A stretch of DNA of 64,000 bases from Ktedonobacter robiniae. Its GTDB lineage: Bacteria > Chloroflexota > Ktedonobacteria > Ktedonobacterales > Ktedonobacteraceae. Below the pieces are notes generated by a model that did no database searches, was not told where the DNA came from, and worked only from the letters and a program-made list of their open reading frames with translations. Location: assembly GCF_016587375.1 (NCBI RefSeq), contig NZ_BNJG01000001.1, forward strand, positions 3,478,001-3,542,000. Reading direction: 5' to 3'. Shown here in pieces: positions 15,720 through 22,649 of the stretch (position 1 is the stretch's first letter; each line of letters begins with the position of its first letter). The translations under genes were made by a program, and so were the position numbers.

Positions 15720-16440
15720 AGGAGAAGCTGCCTGCTTCTTTGTCCGTCCTCGTCGTTTCAGTTCAACCCAAGGGGCGGGAGCGACGCGATAGCTCAACAA
15801 TTCTCGAAATCTCCAGATATGATCTGTGAGTCCAGCAGCCAGGGCAGGCGTGCAAGAAGATCAGATATGTTTGGCTTTAGAGAGTTCTTATTGAGCCAAA
15901 CACAAATTATAGGTACAGCCAATCAAGTACATTCCGCTTTGCAACGTCTGTAAGCGCGAGGCTGCGTGCCGACTTTTGCAGGTCAGATTCGCGAGTCGCT
16001 CACGGATGGTTACATTCAAACGTTCAATAAAAGCCGTATTGAGCATGCTTCCCCCACCCGAGAGATGGAGCAACTTCTCTGCCTGATCGAGCAGACTGTG
16101 AGCCATCTTGTGGGTGACCTCCACGACCCGTTTTTCTCTGTTCGCTTGATCACTGTCCCGATGTGCAGGAGTGGCCACACTTCTAAGGAGGCTCGACCGA
16201 CCCCTACCATCTTCTTGACCTTCTCGCGAAAAGCGCGTCGAATGCTGTTGGGAGAAGTTGCCCAACCATCCGTCAAAACGAGCAAGGGGTGCAGGGCCTG
16301 GGCCGATCGGCACACCTGTTGCATCAACGCGTCCGCAAGCCCTTTGTCTTGGCTCACACGCTCTGTTCCAGCCAGCCAGAGCCGAGTGCCCAGCCTGCTC
16401 GCTGTGGAGGCTGATGTCCTCTCCTGCGAGTCTGGCGGTT
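15720..16440 (-). pseudogene. DDE-type transposase, frameshifted
   Basis: Pieces of one transposase are spread over frames. First comes GLADALMQQVCRSAQALHPL, then LLVLTDGWATSPNSIRRAFR. After a shift, the conserved end SGGGSMLNTAFIERLNVTIR appears, then ERLANLTCKSRHAASRLQTL. After another shift, GLTDHIWRFRELLSYRVAPA and a basic GRTKKQA tail follow. At least two frameshifts and an N-terminal truncation at ~16440 make it inactive. The ERLN...R-LA-LT end resembles IS1-like transposases of Chloroflexota; the exact IS family is uncertain. Confidence 0.65.
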
Positions 16441-16441
16441 T

Positions 16442-16720
16442 CTAGCCTCCCAGGCGCTCGCGCATCTGCTCAAAAGTGGTGGCGTCGATCTCACCGCGTG
16501 CATACCGCTGGCGTAACACTTCCATCGCGTCAGGCCCGGCAGGGCTGGCAGGCTCACTGCGGGGTATCCCGGACGGGAAGCTGCCCAACTCCTTGCCCCT
16601 GTGATTCAACCAGTAGATGGCTCCCCCTATCAGGAGTCCTATGAGCAGCAGGCAGAAAAAGTGAAGTGGCCACAGGCTAGCTCCTGCCGCAGCCCCAGCT
16701 CCCCAATGTTCCCAATGCAT
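16442..16720 (-). CDS. small SHOCT-domain membrane protein
   Basis: About 92 residues: a Trp/Gly/His-rich start, one hydrophobic helix (about 20-40), a Pro/Ser linker, and a C-terminal SHOCT domain MEVLRQRYARGEIDATTFEQ ending MRERLGG. SHOCT is a short oligomerisation motif found at the end of many membrane proteins. The ATG at 16720 has the ribosome site GAGAGG and was preferred over 16762. The gene is divergent from the cupredoxin gene across a double Pho-box-like operator, so the two may be co-regulated. Membrane-anchored; function unknown. Confidence 0.75.
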   Translation of the reverse strand: MHWEHWGAGAAAGASLWPLHFFCLLLIGLLIGGAIYWLNHRGKELGSFPSGIPRSEPASPAGPDAMEVLRQRYARGEIDATTFEQMRERLGG

Positions 16721-16827
16721 AAGAAAAACCTCTCTTTCATACTCTTGTTTGCCCAAATTCAACTCTACGAGCGTGTAGCATCAGTGTAACTGGAGAGGAT
16801 GACAGGGGCATGAACTTTGCCACTTCC

Positions 16828-16885
16828 TTTTGTCATCAATCTGTCATCTATTACGTACGCAATGGATGACAGATTGATGACAAAA
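16828..16885. promoter_or_regulatory. inverted pair of Pho-box-like operators
   Basis: Two 21-base arms (16828-16848 and 16865-16885) are perfect inverted repeats around a 16-base centre. Each arm holds two TGTCAT units spaced 11 bp apart (TTGTCATCAATCTGTCAT), which is the layout and nearly the sequence of the PhoB box (CTGTCAT-N4-CTGTCAT). An OmpR/PhoB-family regulator binding here as two dimers could control both divergent genes. Confidence 0.6.
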
Positions 16886-17068
16886 ATGGGCAGAGATATT
16901 CACATTCCTGTCACCTTCGAGCACTATACTCGTACTGCAACATCCTATAGTGGATCTGGACGCACTCACGCTCATCGGAGTTCTCAGTGCGTGGTATCTC
17001 CGCCTCAAGCGGTTAGTCATCAAAGCTCCTGCGCTTCAAGCAGGAAGATAGTATAAAGAGGAAAGAGT

Positions 17069-17455
17069 ATGTCCAGAAAAGTGCTTGTCATATTGATGCT
17101 GTGTAGTCTTATTACCCTTCTCCTGGTAGCCTGCGGCTCTGTCGGCTCCGCTACCAGTATAGAAAGGAATACCGTCCATATGAACGATACAAATTTCGTT
17201 CAGACTTCCATAACGATCAAGAAGGGGGAGCGTCTCAAGCTGATTAGCGATACATTGACGCCGCACATTATCGCTAATGGAACCTGGGAGAGCGGCACGG
17301 CGCAACTGGCCAGAGAGTCGGGCGCACCGCAGGTCAAGGATGTGCAGGTCGACGGCTACAGTTCGCAGACCTTTGGTCCCTTCACCACGGCCGGAACGTT
17401 CAAGCTCTACTGCACCGTCCATGCCGGTATGAACCTGACCGTTGTAGTGCAATAA
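17069..17455 (+). CDS. cupredoxin-domain lipoprotein
   Basis: A 128-residue exported lipoprotein. A hydrophobic signal ends in the lipobox LLVAC (Cys22), followed by a plastocyanin-like domain. Type-1 copper ligands are visible: His in TPHIIANG (about 66), and Cys, His and Met in LYCTVHAGM (about 115, 118, 121). It is predicted to be a membrane-tethered blue-copper electron carrier outside the cell. The start is supported by GAGGAAAG. It is divergent from the SHOCT gene with the Pho-box-like operator between them. Confidence 0.88.
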   Translation: MSRKVLVILMLCSLITLLLVACGSVGSATSIERNTVHMNDTNFVQTSITIKKGERLKLISDTLTPHIIANGTWESGTAQLARESGAPQVKDVQVDGYSSQTFGPFTTAGTFKLYCTVHAGMNLTVVVQ

Positions 17456-17992
17456 GAAGTGCGCAGTGGATGCCTGAGCGCACGTGGCCTGACGTGGCGG
17501 GGCAACCACTCGCGCCCATCAAGGCCGGATTCTCCAAAATCGCCCAGGGTCTTCTAATTCTCCCTGGCTGTTACTCCGGCTCGCGCAGCGAGCCTGCGGG
17601 AAGGGTGTATGGAGGCGGGCTGGCAGAGCCAGCCCGCCTCCATACACCCTTCCCCCTGAGCGCCACAGGCGCGAAGGTGCTTTGAAAAGGGACCGCTTCG
17701 CTGAGGACTGGAGAGCCCTGGCACCGAGCTGGCCCCATAGACACGCGCATGCAAATTTGCCATAGTGGAGGAAATAGAGGGAGAAACACGTCGTGCGTGT
17801 TTTTCCAAGATGGTGGAACGGGATTGCCTTGCCACGTGTTGGGCAACGAGATGTGCATTCAGCTGAAACAGCTTCAATAGCCCGTTCAGTTCTCCTGCTC
17901 CAGGATAATGCAATTACATCTTTCTTTATCACTCAGCTCTTGGAATCATGGCTCCCTTTGCTCTGTGAGTGTCGTTACCAATAAGGGCTTCC
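17456..17992. other. intergenic, no gene recognised
   Basis: Apart from the long palindrome at 17598-17654 I see nothing supportable. Several overlapping frames exist on the minus strand, but they mirror the palindrome and have no family features. Confidence 0.4.
17598..17654. repeat. 27-bp perfect palindrome, 3-base loop
   Basis: Arms 17598-17624 and 17628-17654 are perfectly complementary and GC-rich, separated by AGA. This is far longer than a terminator needs and there is no T-run. It is about 150 bases after the cupredoxin gene. Confidence 0.8.
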
Positions 17993-18478
17993 CTACTGTT
18001 TGCAAGCGGCACGAATGACACACCTGATCGTCTCATACGAAACCCTATACTCCTCCGCTACCTTCCGCAGAGGCTCCTGGTTCTCGAGAACGCGGCGGAC
18101 CACATTCGGCCATTCGGAAGCGGGAATTTTCCACGGTGGCGTATCTGGACCTGGGCGGCGTTGAGAGAGAGAAACCACTCCTAGATTATCAGGTGCTTGA
18201 TCAAATGGATCATCAGATTGGACATATTCAGAACTGGACTCCGGCGTAGAGACAAGAATATCACCACGACCAGCGAACAGCTTGTCAATGGGGATCAAGG
18301 CCAGGTGCGACCGGTGGTTCGTGGCCCGTCGGTTCCGCCGCGACCAGTGAACTGTCACAAGCAGTTCACTGGTTTCTTTGTTTTCAAAGACTCTTTGAAG
18401 CATGCTCAAGATGGGCAGGAATGCCGGGCGGGGTTTGAGCGCAGCAATCATTTTCAGTTCGGCATCATAGGAGAACCC
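17993..18478 (-). pseudogene. serine recombinase tail relic 3
   Basis: About 160 codons read SYDAELKMIAALKPRPAFLP, VHWSRRNRRATNHRSHLALI, a variable linker, SQRRPGPDTPPWKIP and the helix-turn-helix PLRKVAEEYRVSYETIR. It is the same tail as at 9831-10377 and nearly the same DNA. It is truncated at ~18478, close to the left end of the kinase element. Confidence 0.65.
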
Positions 18479-18569
18479 CTCCCCACGGGATGCGCAATGA
18501 GGTACTACCCCTCTTTATCCCTTCGAGGTTGGCTTGTATTGAAGGCACAGAAACATCTATACTCTCCTA

Positions 18570-20692
18570 CAGCGGTGTTCACAAAGGTTGAGCCACCTCA
18601 TTCTTTCGCCTGTCTTTCAAACCAGCGTGCTCGTCCTGGTCATCTCCATGTGATGAGATTGCCATCTCTCTCTACAACGCATACAATAACCTTGGTCGGA
18701 TGCTCTTTTTCTCAGCTTAGAGAGCGATGGTGCATTTCCGAAAGGAGCTCTGTGGTGGATAAAAGCTCACACCATGTCACACAACGCAAACAGGAACGAG
18801 GTGGGATGCCTGGCGGGAAGACTATTCCTCACACTCGCCCTTTGAGGGGAGCACACAAGCAACTTAACCGGTTGAAAGCCGCCTGGGAGTTTTTTCCGGA
18901 TAGTCTTATTGCGTGTGATTGCAACCAGAAGATTGTCCGGATCAATGCCGCTGCTCGCAAGCTCTTTGAAGTGGATTCCGAAACTCAATGTCAAGGAAAA
19001 GATTACCAGCAGTTTCTCAAACACTACATCCGCTCTGATGAGCAGTCACCATTCGTTGCCTCAGGGCAATGGCTGATGAACCTCGCTCTTGCGGGGAAAG
19101 CAGGAGCCAGCCCGCCAGAACAGACGCTTCTGCTGGATCTGCCTTCGGGGCGCAAGATCTCAGTCTCTGTCCGCTCCTTTCCCGTGGTTGATCAAGAGCG
19201 AGGCATAGAAGAAATCATCTTTGTCTTCCAGGAGCTCGCCTATTATTCTCAGGCCGTCTCCCGTCTCCAACGTGTCCACGAGTCAATGTTGGACCTGCTC
19301 AACGCGATCGCGCATATTCCTGAACAGACGGAATCTATCTTGCCAGAAGAGACCTTCCTCCTCTCGCCTCCGGTGCTCTATGTGGCCCAGCAGGTGGTGG
19401 GTGTCATCCAGTCTGTCCTGGATTGTCACCGGGTAGGTATGCTCGCGTTCGGTCATCGAACGGGCCATTTGTATTATGTCGCAGGAACCGGCTATACCGC
19501 TGAACAAGAACAGTACTGGCGGGACATCGGGGGATTCTTCCATCCCTCAGAAGTGCTTGGCGACGCGGCATGGGCTCGCTTGGGCGCCAACCAGGAGGTC
19601 GGAATTGCGATGAATCAGGTGCACACCATTGAACGTCTCGGGAAACAACTGCCTTTTCCGGCGTCTCTTTACCCCTCGTCTCCTGGCTCCGAGACCTTCC
19701 TGTTACTTCCGCTGTTTCTGGAGCAGCAGTGGGTTGGTGCGCTGATGGCCACCAAAGCGAATTCGGAAGGAGCATACACGCCAGAGGAGATCGCGCTCGT
19801 GAAAGCCGTCACCGCGCAGGCCATGCTGCTCATTGAGGGGATCCACTGTTTTTACGCGCAGGAAGAGAAACAGAAGAAAGCACTTGCCCAGCAGGAGGTG
19901 AGACGCCTGGCTGGCGACTTTCTGACCTTGGCCACGCATGAACTGCGCACTCCGCTGACGGGGATCATGGGCAATCTGCAATTAGCACAGCGCCGATTGC
20001 AGACCTTAAAAAAGCAGCTCGCTCCTCTGTCTGTTCAGATCCGTGAACCCCTTGCCCATGCTCAGCGCCCCTTAGCAGCTGCCTCGCAGAGTGCCCAACT
20101 TCAGCAGCGTATCATCAATGACTTGATCGATGATGCGCGTATACAGACCCATACACTCACGTTGTCCTTGAACCCTGAGGATCTGGGCACCTTGCTCAGA
20201 GAGGTGGTAGCCAGGCAGCAACACACCGCGCCAGAGCACTCCATCGTGCTGGATGTTCCACCTTTGGCACAAGGCGTGCCCATCCTCGCCGATGCCGGGC
20301 GGATCAAGCACGTGCTCACCACCTACCTGACGAATGCACGCACCTATTCTCCCCCAGGACAGCCTGTGGTGGTGCAGTTACGCATTACGGAGGCGCTCGC
20401 CCGTGTCGCAGTCCATAACGAGGGATCAGGCATTGCGAGAGAAGAGCTCGATCATATCTGGGAACGCTTCTATCGCGCCAAAGGGTGTGCCGTCCAGCAT
20501 GAACTAGATCTGAGCTTCGGATTGGCTCTCTATTTGTGCCGGGTGTTCATTGAACGGCATGAGGGGAGCGTTGGGGTACAGAGTGCTCCTGGCGAGGGAG
20601 CCACCTTCTGGTTTACCTTGCCCATCAAACCATCTCGAGGAAAATGAGACACGTTCCCTTGCCATCTGGCTCAATCTTTGTGAACACCGCTG
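18570..20692. mobile_element. TIR-bounded element carrying a histidine kinase
   Basis: A 26-base sequence beginning CAGCGGTGTTCACAAAG (18570-18595) recurs in inverted orientation at 20667-20692 with a single mismatch. TA lies immediately outside both ends (18568-18569 and 20693-20694), the target duplication of IS630/Tc1-mariner transposition. The 2.1-kb interior contains only the kinase gene, whose stop codon is 19 bases from the right repeat; there is no transposase. It looks like a non-autonomous passenger-carrying element mobilised in trans. An IS630 transposase fragment lies at 10390 and an orphan end at 12072. Confidence 0.65.
18755..20647 (+). CDS. PAS-GAF histidine kinase (element-borne)
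   Basis: A soluble sensor kinase of about 630 residues. A PAS domain starts at LKAAWEFFPDSLIACDCNQK and contains NAAARKLFEVDSETQCQGKD. A GAF domain covers the middle (~190-370). HisKA carries TLATHELRTPLTGIMGNLQL, and HATPase carries VHNEGSGIAREELDHIWERF, with FGLALYLCRVFIERH and GEGATFWFTLP. An open frame extends back to 18197, but the ribosome site AAAGGAG (18741-18747) and alignment with the paralogue at 26803-28725 (MGKSRQRVIQGKQ against VDKSSHHVTQRKQ) support GTG at 18755. It ends without a linked response regulator. It is the only gene inside the TIR-bounded element. The signal is unknown. Confidence 0.88.
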   Translation: MDKSSHHVTQRKQERGGMPGGKTIPHTRPLRGAHKQLNRLKAAWEFFPDSLIACDCNQKIVRINAAARKLFEVDSETQCQGKDYQQFLKHYIRSDEQSPFVASGQWLMNLALAGKAGASPPEQTLLLDLPSGRKISVSVRSFPVVDQERGIEEIIFVFQELAYYSQAVSRLQRVHESMLDLLNAIAHIPEQTESILPEETFLLSPPVLYVAQQVVGVIQSVLDCHRVGMLAFGHRTGHLYYVAGTGYTAEQEQYWRDIGGFFHPSEVLGDAAWARLGANQEVGIAMNQVHTIERLGKQLPFPASLYPSSPGSETFLLLPLFLEQQWVGALMATKANSEGAYTPEEIALVKAVTAQAMLLIEGIHCFYAQEEKQKKALAQQEVRRLAGDFLTLATHELRTPLTGIMGNLQLAQRRLQTLKKQLAPLSVQIREPLAHAQRPLAAASQSAQLQQRIINDLIDDARIQTHTLTLSLNPEDLGTLLREVVARQQHTAPEHSIVLDVPPLAQGVPILADAGRIKHVLTTYLTNARTYSPPGQPVVVQLRITEALARVAVHNEGSGIAREELDHIWERFYRAKGCAVQHELDLSFGLALYLCRVFIERHEGSVGVQSAPGEGATFWFTLPIKPSRGK

Positions 20693-20835
20693 TAAGTGGA
20701 TATCCTGCGAAGTAGGATGTCAGAGCGGCCCGCAATGACAGGGGATTACAATGGCGTCTTCCACCTGGTAGAATGCAGTCCTGGGGCCGCTTTTTGCCTC
20801 CTCGAAGAGTTGTACTCAGCACTTTGCTAAGCTCG

Positions 20836-21160
20836 TTGGGCAACCCGTGGGCCCTCTGGCTCTAAGAGAATCGTGACCATCTCATAGCGCTCTTCAGGTG
20901 TCGCGATATCCCACAAGGCGGCCATGCCCGGGAGGTGTTCACCAGTTTCTCTCACCTCGTCGTAGGTGACTCCCCCTGCCTCTGGAACATCAAGCCTTTT
21001 GAATGCGAGGGTGATTGCTGCCATTTCACCATCAAAAGCTTCATCCTCAATGTACCCTTTCCTGTGCTGCTTGAATATGCGATTTTTCTTGAGTCTCAAC
21101 TGTAGCAGATCGATATACTTCTTGCCACATACCCTGTAGAAGTCGCATACCCACATTTTA
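20836..21160 (-). pseudogene. serine recombinase coiled-coil plus tail relic 4
   Basis: Reads LLQLRLKKNRIFKQHRKGYI, then EDEAFDGEMAAITLAFKRL, then ATPEERYEMVTILLEPEG. The first half is the coiled-coil part that follows the zinc ribbon in large serine recombinases (compare HREGYIEDEEMEEEMA at 26390-26885). The second half is the beginning of the tail found at 9831-10377. This relic physically links the tail family to a recombinase. Confidence 0.6.
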
Positions 21161-21187
21161 ATTTATAGTGCGATAAATTAAAATGTG
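21152..21187. repeat. 14-bp AT-rich perfect palindrome
   Basis: CACATTTTAATTTA and TAAATTAAAATGTG with an 8-base loop lie upstream of the peptide secretion locus. It could be a regulator site or the end of a lost element. Confidence 0.5.
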
Positions 21188-21327
21188 TACATTAATAATG
21201 ATGAGTATATTACATCATGCAAACTCATCCTTTGTGTATTTTGTCGCTGATAAGTGGTACCATGCGGCTATATTGCAGATGGCGTGAGCTAAAGACTATT
21301 TTGAGAGTAGTATACTATCCATAGTTT

Positions 21328-21417
21328 CAAGAACGCCTATGCAATGGGAACGTTCTTGGACGTATGGGAAAGGTCGCTTCCCATACTCTTCCGTCGCGAC
21401 TCCATGCGGACAGTCGC
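21328..21417 (+). other. three consecutive hairpins before the precursor-peptide gene
   Basis: Perfect stems CAAGAACG/CGTTCTTG (21328-21358), TATGGGAA/TTCCCATA (21363-21385) and GCGACT/AGTCGC (21396-21417) follow one another 115-200 bases before the peptide start. The rest of 21188-21532 shows no gene. Such a run may be a structured mRNA leader or small RNA, but I cannot name a family. Confidence 0.35.
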
Positions 21418-21532
21418 TATGATGCCTTGTTATGGGAAAGCCGATCGACCTGAACTTGACCATAGTGATCCATCTCTCATGAGATAGCAGATCACTCGTT
21501 TTTTAGTAGTTTGTCAAGGAGGATTTGTTTTT

Positions 21533-21781
21533 ATGTTCGACGAGAAAAATCCCATGTTCCAGGAGTTGACCGATGAGGATCTAGACCAAGTTGCTGGCGG
21601 CTCCGGTCTGTTTGGTGGTGTCGTGGGCTCGGTCTTGAATACAGTCAACGGCACCGCATCAAATGCCACGACGACGGCGACGTCAACAAGCCTCCCTCTT
21701 GCGACTGGTGGTGTGAACGTTGGCGTGCAGACTCCAGCCGGTAGCGTGAACCTTGGTCTTGGCACTGATCTCGGCCTCTAG
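21533..21781 (+). CDS. double-glycine leader secreted peptide precursor
   Basis: An 82-residue precursor. The leader is acidic and amphipathic, FQELTDEDLDQVAGG, with the double-glycine cleavage site at residues 22-23, as cut by C39-peptidase ABC exporters. Cleavage would release a 59-residue Gly/Thr/Val/Asn/Leu-rich, Cys-free, neutral product (beginning SGLFGGVVGSVL, ending LGLGTDLGL). No modification enzyme lies nearby, so the product is probably unmodified: a bacteriocin-like, signalling or surface peptide. A strong ribosome site AAGGAGGA precedes the ATG. The exporter genes follow on the same strand. The leader call is strong; the biological role is unknown. Confidence 0.85.
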   Translation: MFDEKNPMFQELTDEDLDQVAGGSGLFGGVVGSVLNTVNGTASNATTTATSTSLPLATGGVNVGVQTPAGSVNLGLGTDLGL

Positions 21782-21960
21782 CAGCGCAAAGATTGATGGA
21801 ACGCAGGGAAAACGCCTAGACGTTTTCTATTTGCTCTGTCATATGATCTCTCAAATGCGGCTCTGCTCGTAGTCACTGGGAAATGCATTGCGAGCAGAGT
21901 TTCTCCAGCCGGTTGGTAAGTTGTTCGAAGCACTTACCAACTGGCGCTCATTTTACCATG

Positions 21961-22533
21961 TTTTCTATGACCTCTTCAAATCGTTCGATTTTTCGTGAAG
22001 ATGCTTATAAGCGGCATCTTCAGAAGCAAAAACAGAGCATTATCCTACGCCTGGCGACACCTCCAGTGTGGATTTTTGCCTGGCTGCTTTTGCTCTGTTT
22101 CCTGGGAGCCAGTCTCCTGGCGTGGAGAACGCAGGTCCCAGTTTTCGTGGGAGGGCAGGGGATTTTGACGCGACAAAACTCCACACATGGAGCGATCATC
22201 GTCGCGGTGCTCTTTGTGCCAGTGAGCCAACAAAAGCAAATCCATCCCGGTCAAGCTGTCGAATTACGTGTTGGCCCAAAGGCGGCTTCTTTACGCGGTG
22301 TCGTTGCGTCTCTTGAACCACGCGTGATGAGTCCTCTGGATATACGCACTCGTTTTCAGCTTCAAGGTGAAAGCGCGTCGATGGTTGCCGAGCCTTCCGT
22401 CACGGCGGCTATACGTCTTGATGCTCCTCTCTCAGCCAATCTCTACGCAGGGAGCACCTTTTCAGCTCGTGTCCAGGTGGGATCACAGAGTGTGCTTTCC
22501 CTGTTGCCTGGCCTCAACCAACTCGTTTCGTAG
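21961..22533 (+). CDS. short HlyD-like membrane fusion protein
   Basis: About 190 residues. N-terminal SIFREDAYKRHLQKQKQSI precedes one membrane helix (PPVWIFAWLLLLCFLGASLL, about 34-56). Next comes a strand-rich part with VPVSQQKQIHPGQAVELRVG and a last strand pair SANLYAGSTFSARVQVGSQS. The order matches the NHLP-type HlyD/secretion protein family, but the coiled-coil hairpin and lipoyl part normally lying between are almost absent, so the periplasmic or extracytoplasmic arm is minimal. The start at 21961 (family-like N-terminus) was chosen over 21883; neither has a good ribosome site. It lies between the precursor gene and the ABC exporter. Confidence 0.75.
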   Translation, partial: FSMTSSNRSIFREDAYKRHLQKQKQSIILRLATPPVWIFAWLLLLCFLGASLLAWRTQVPVFVGGQGILTRQNSTHGAIIVAVLFVPVSQQKQIHPGQAVELRVGPKAASLRGVVASLEPRVMSPLDIRTRFQLQGESASMVAEPSVTAAIRLDAPLSANLYAGSTFSARVQVGSQSVLSLLPGLNQLVS

Positions 22534-22649
22534 TTGGATAACCCAATACCAACTGTTTCTCTCTGTACGACCACTTCAAGGGTGAGTAGGCCATTTCCTA
22601 TGCGCCTTTTTTCACTACCGGGAGGATACTATACTCATAGGGGGATGCT

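Noticed and set aside
16258..16644. plus-strand frame of 128 residues over the transposase and SHOCT genes
   Set aside because: It is a shadow of two better supported minus-strand features, with no start signal of its own.
17519..17932. several minus-strand frames around the 27-bp palindrome
   Set aside because: Frames mirror the palindrome in both directions and show no conserved motif; treated as non-coding.
18197..18754. N-terminal extension of the element-borne kinase back to 18197
   Set aside because: The extension reads through the antisense of a recombinase relic and through the left inverted repeat. A ribosome site at 18741 and the paralogue's N-terminus place the start at 18755.
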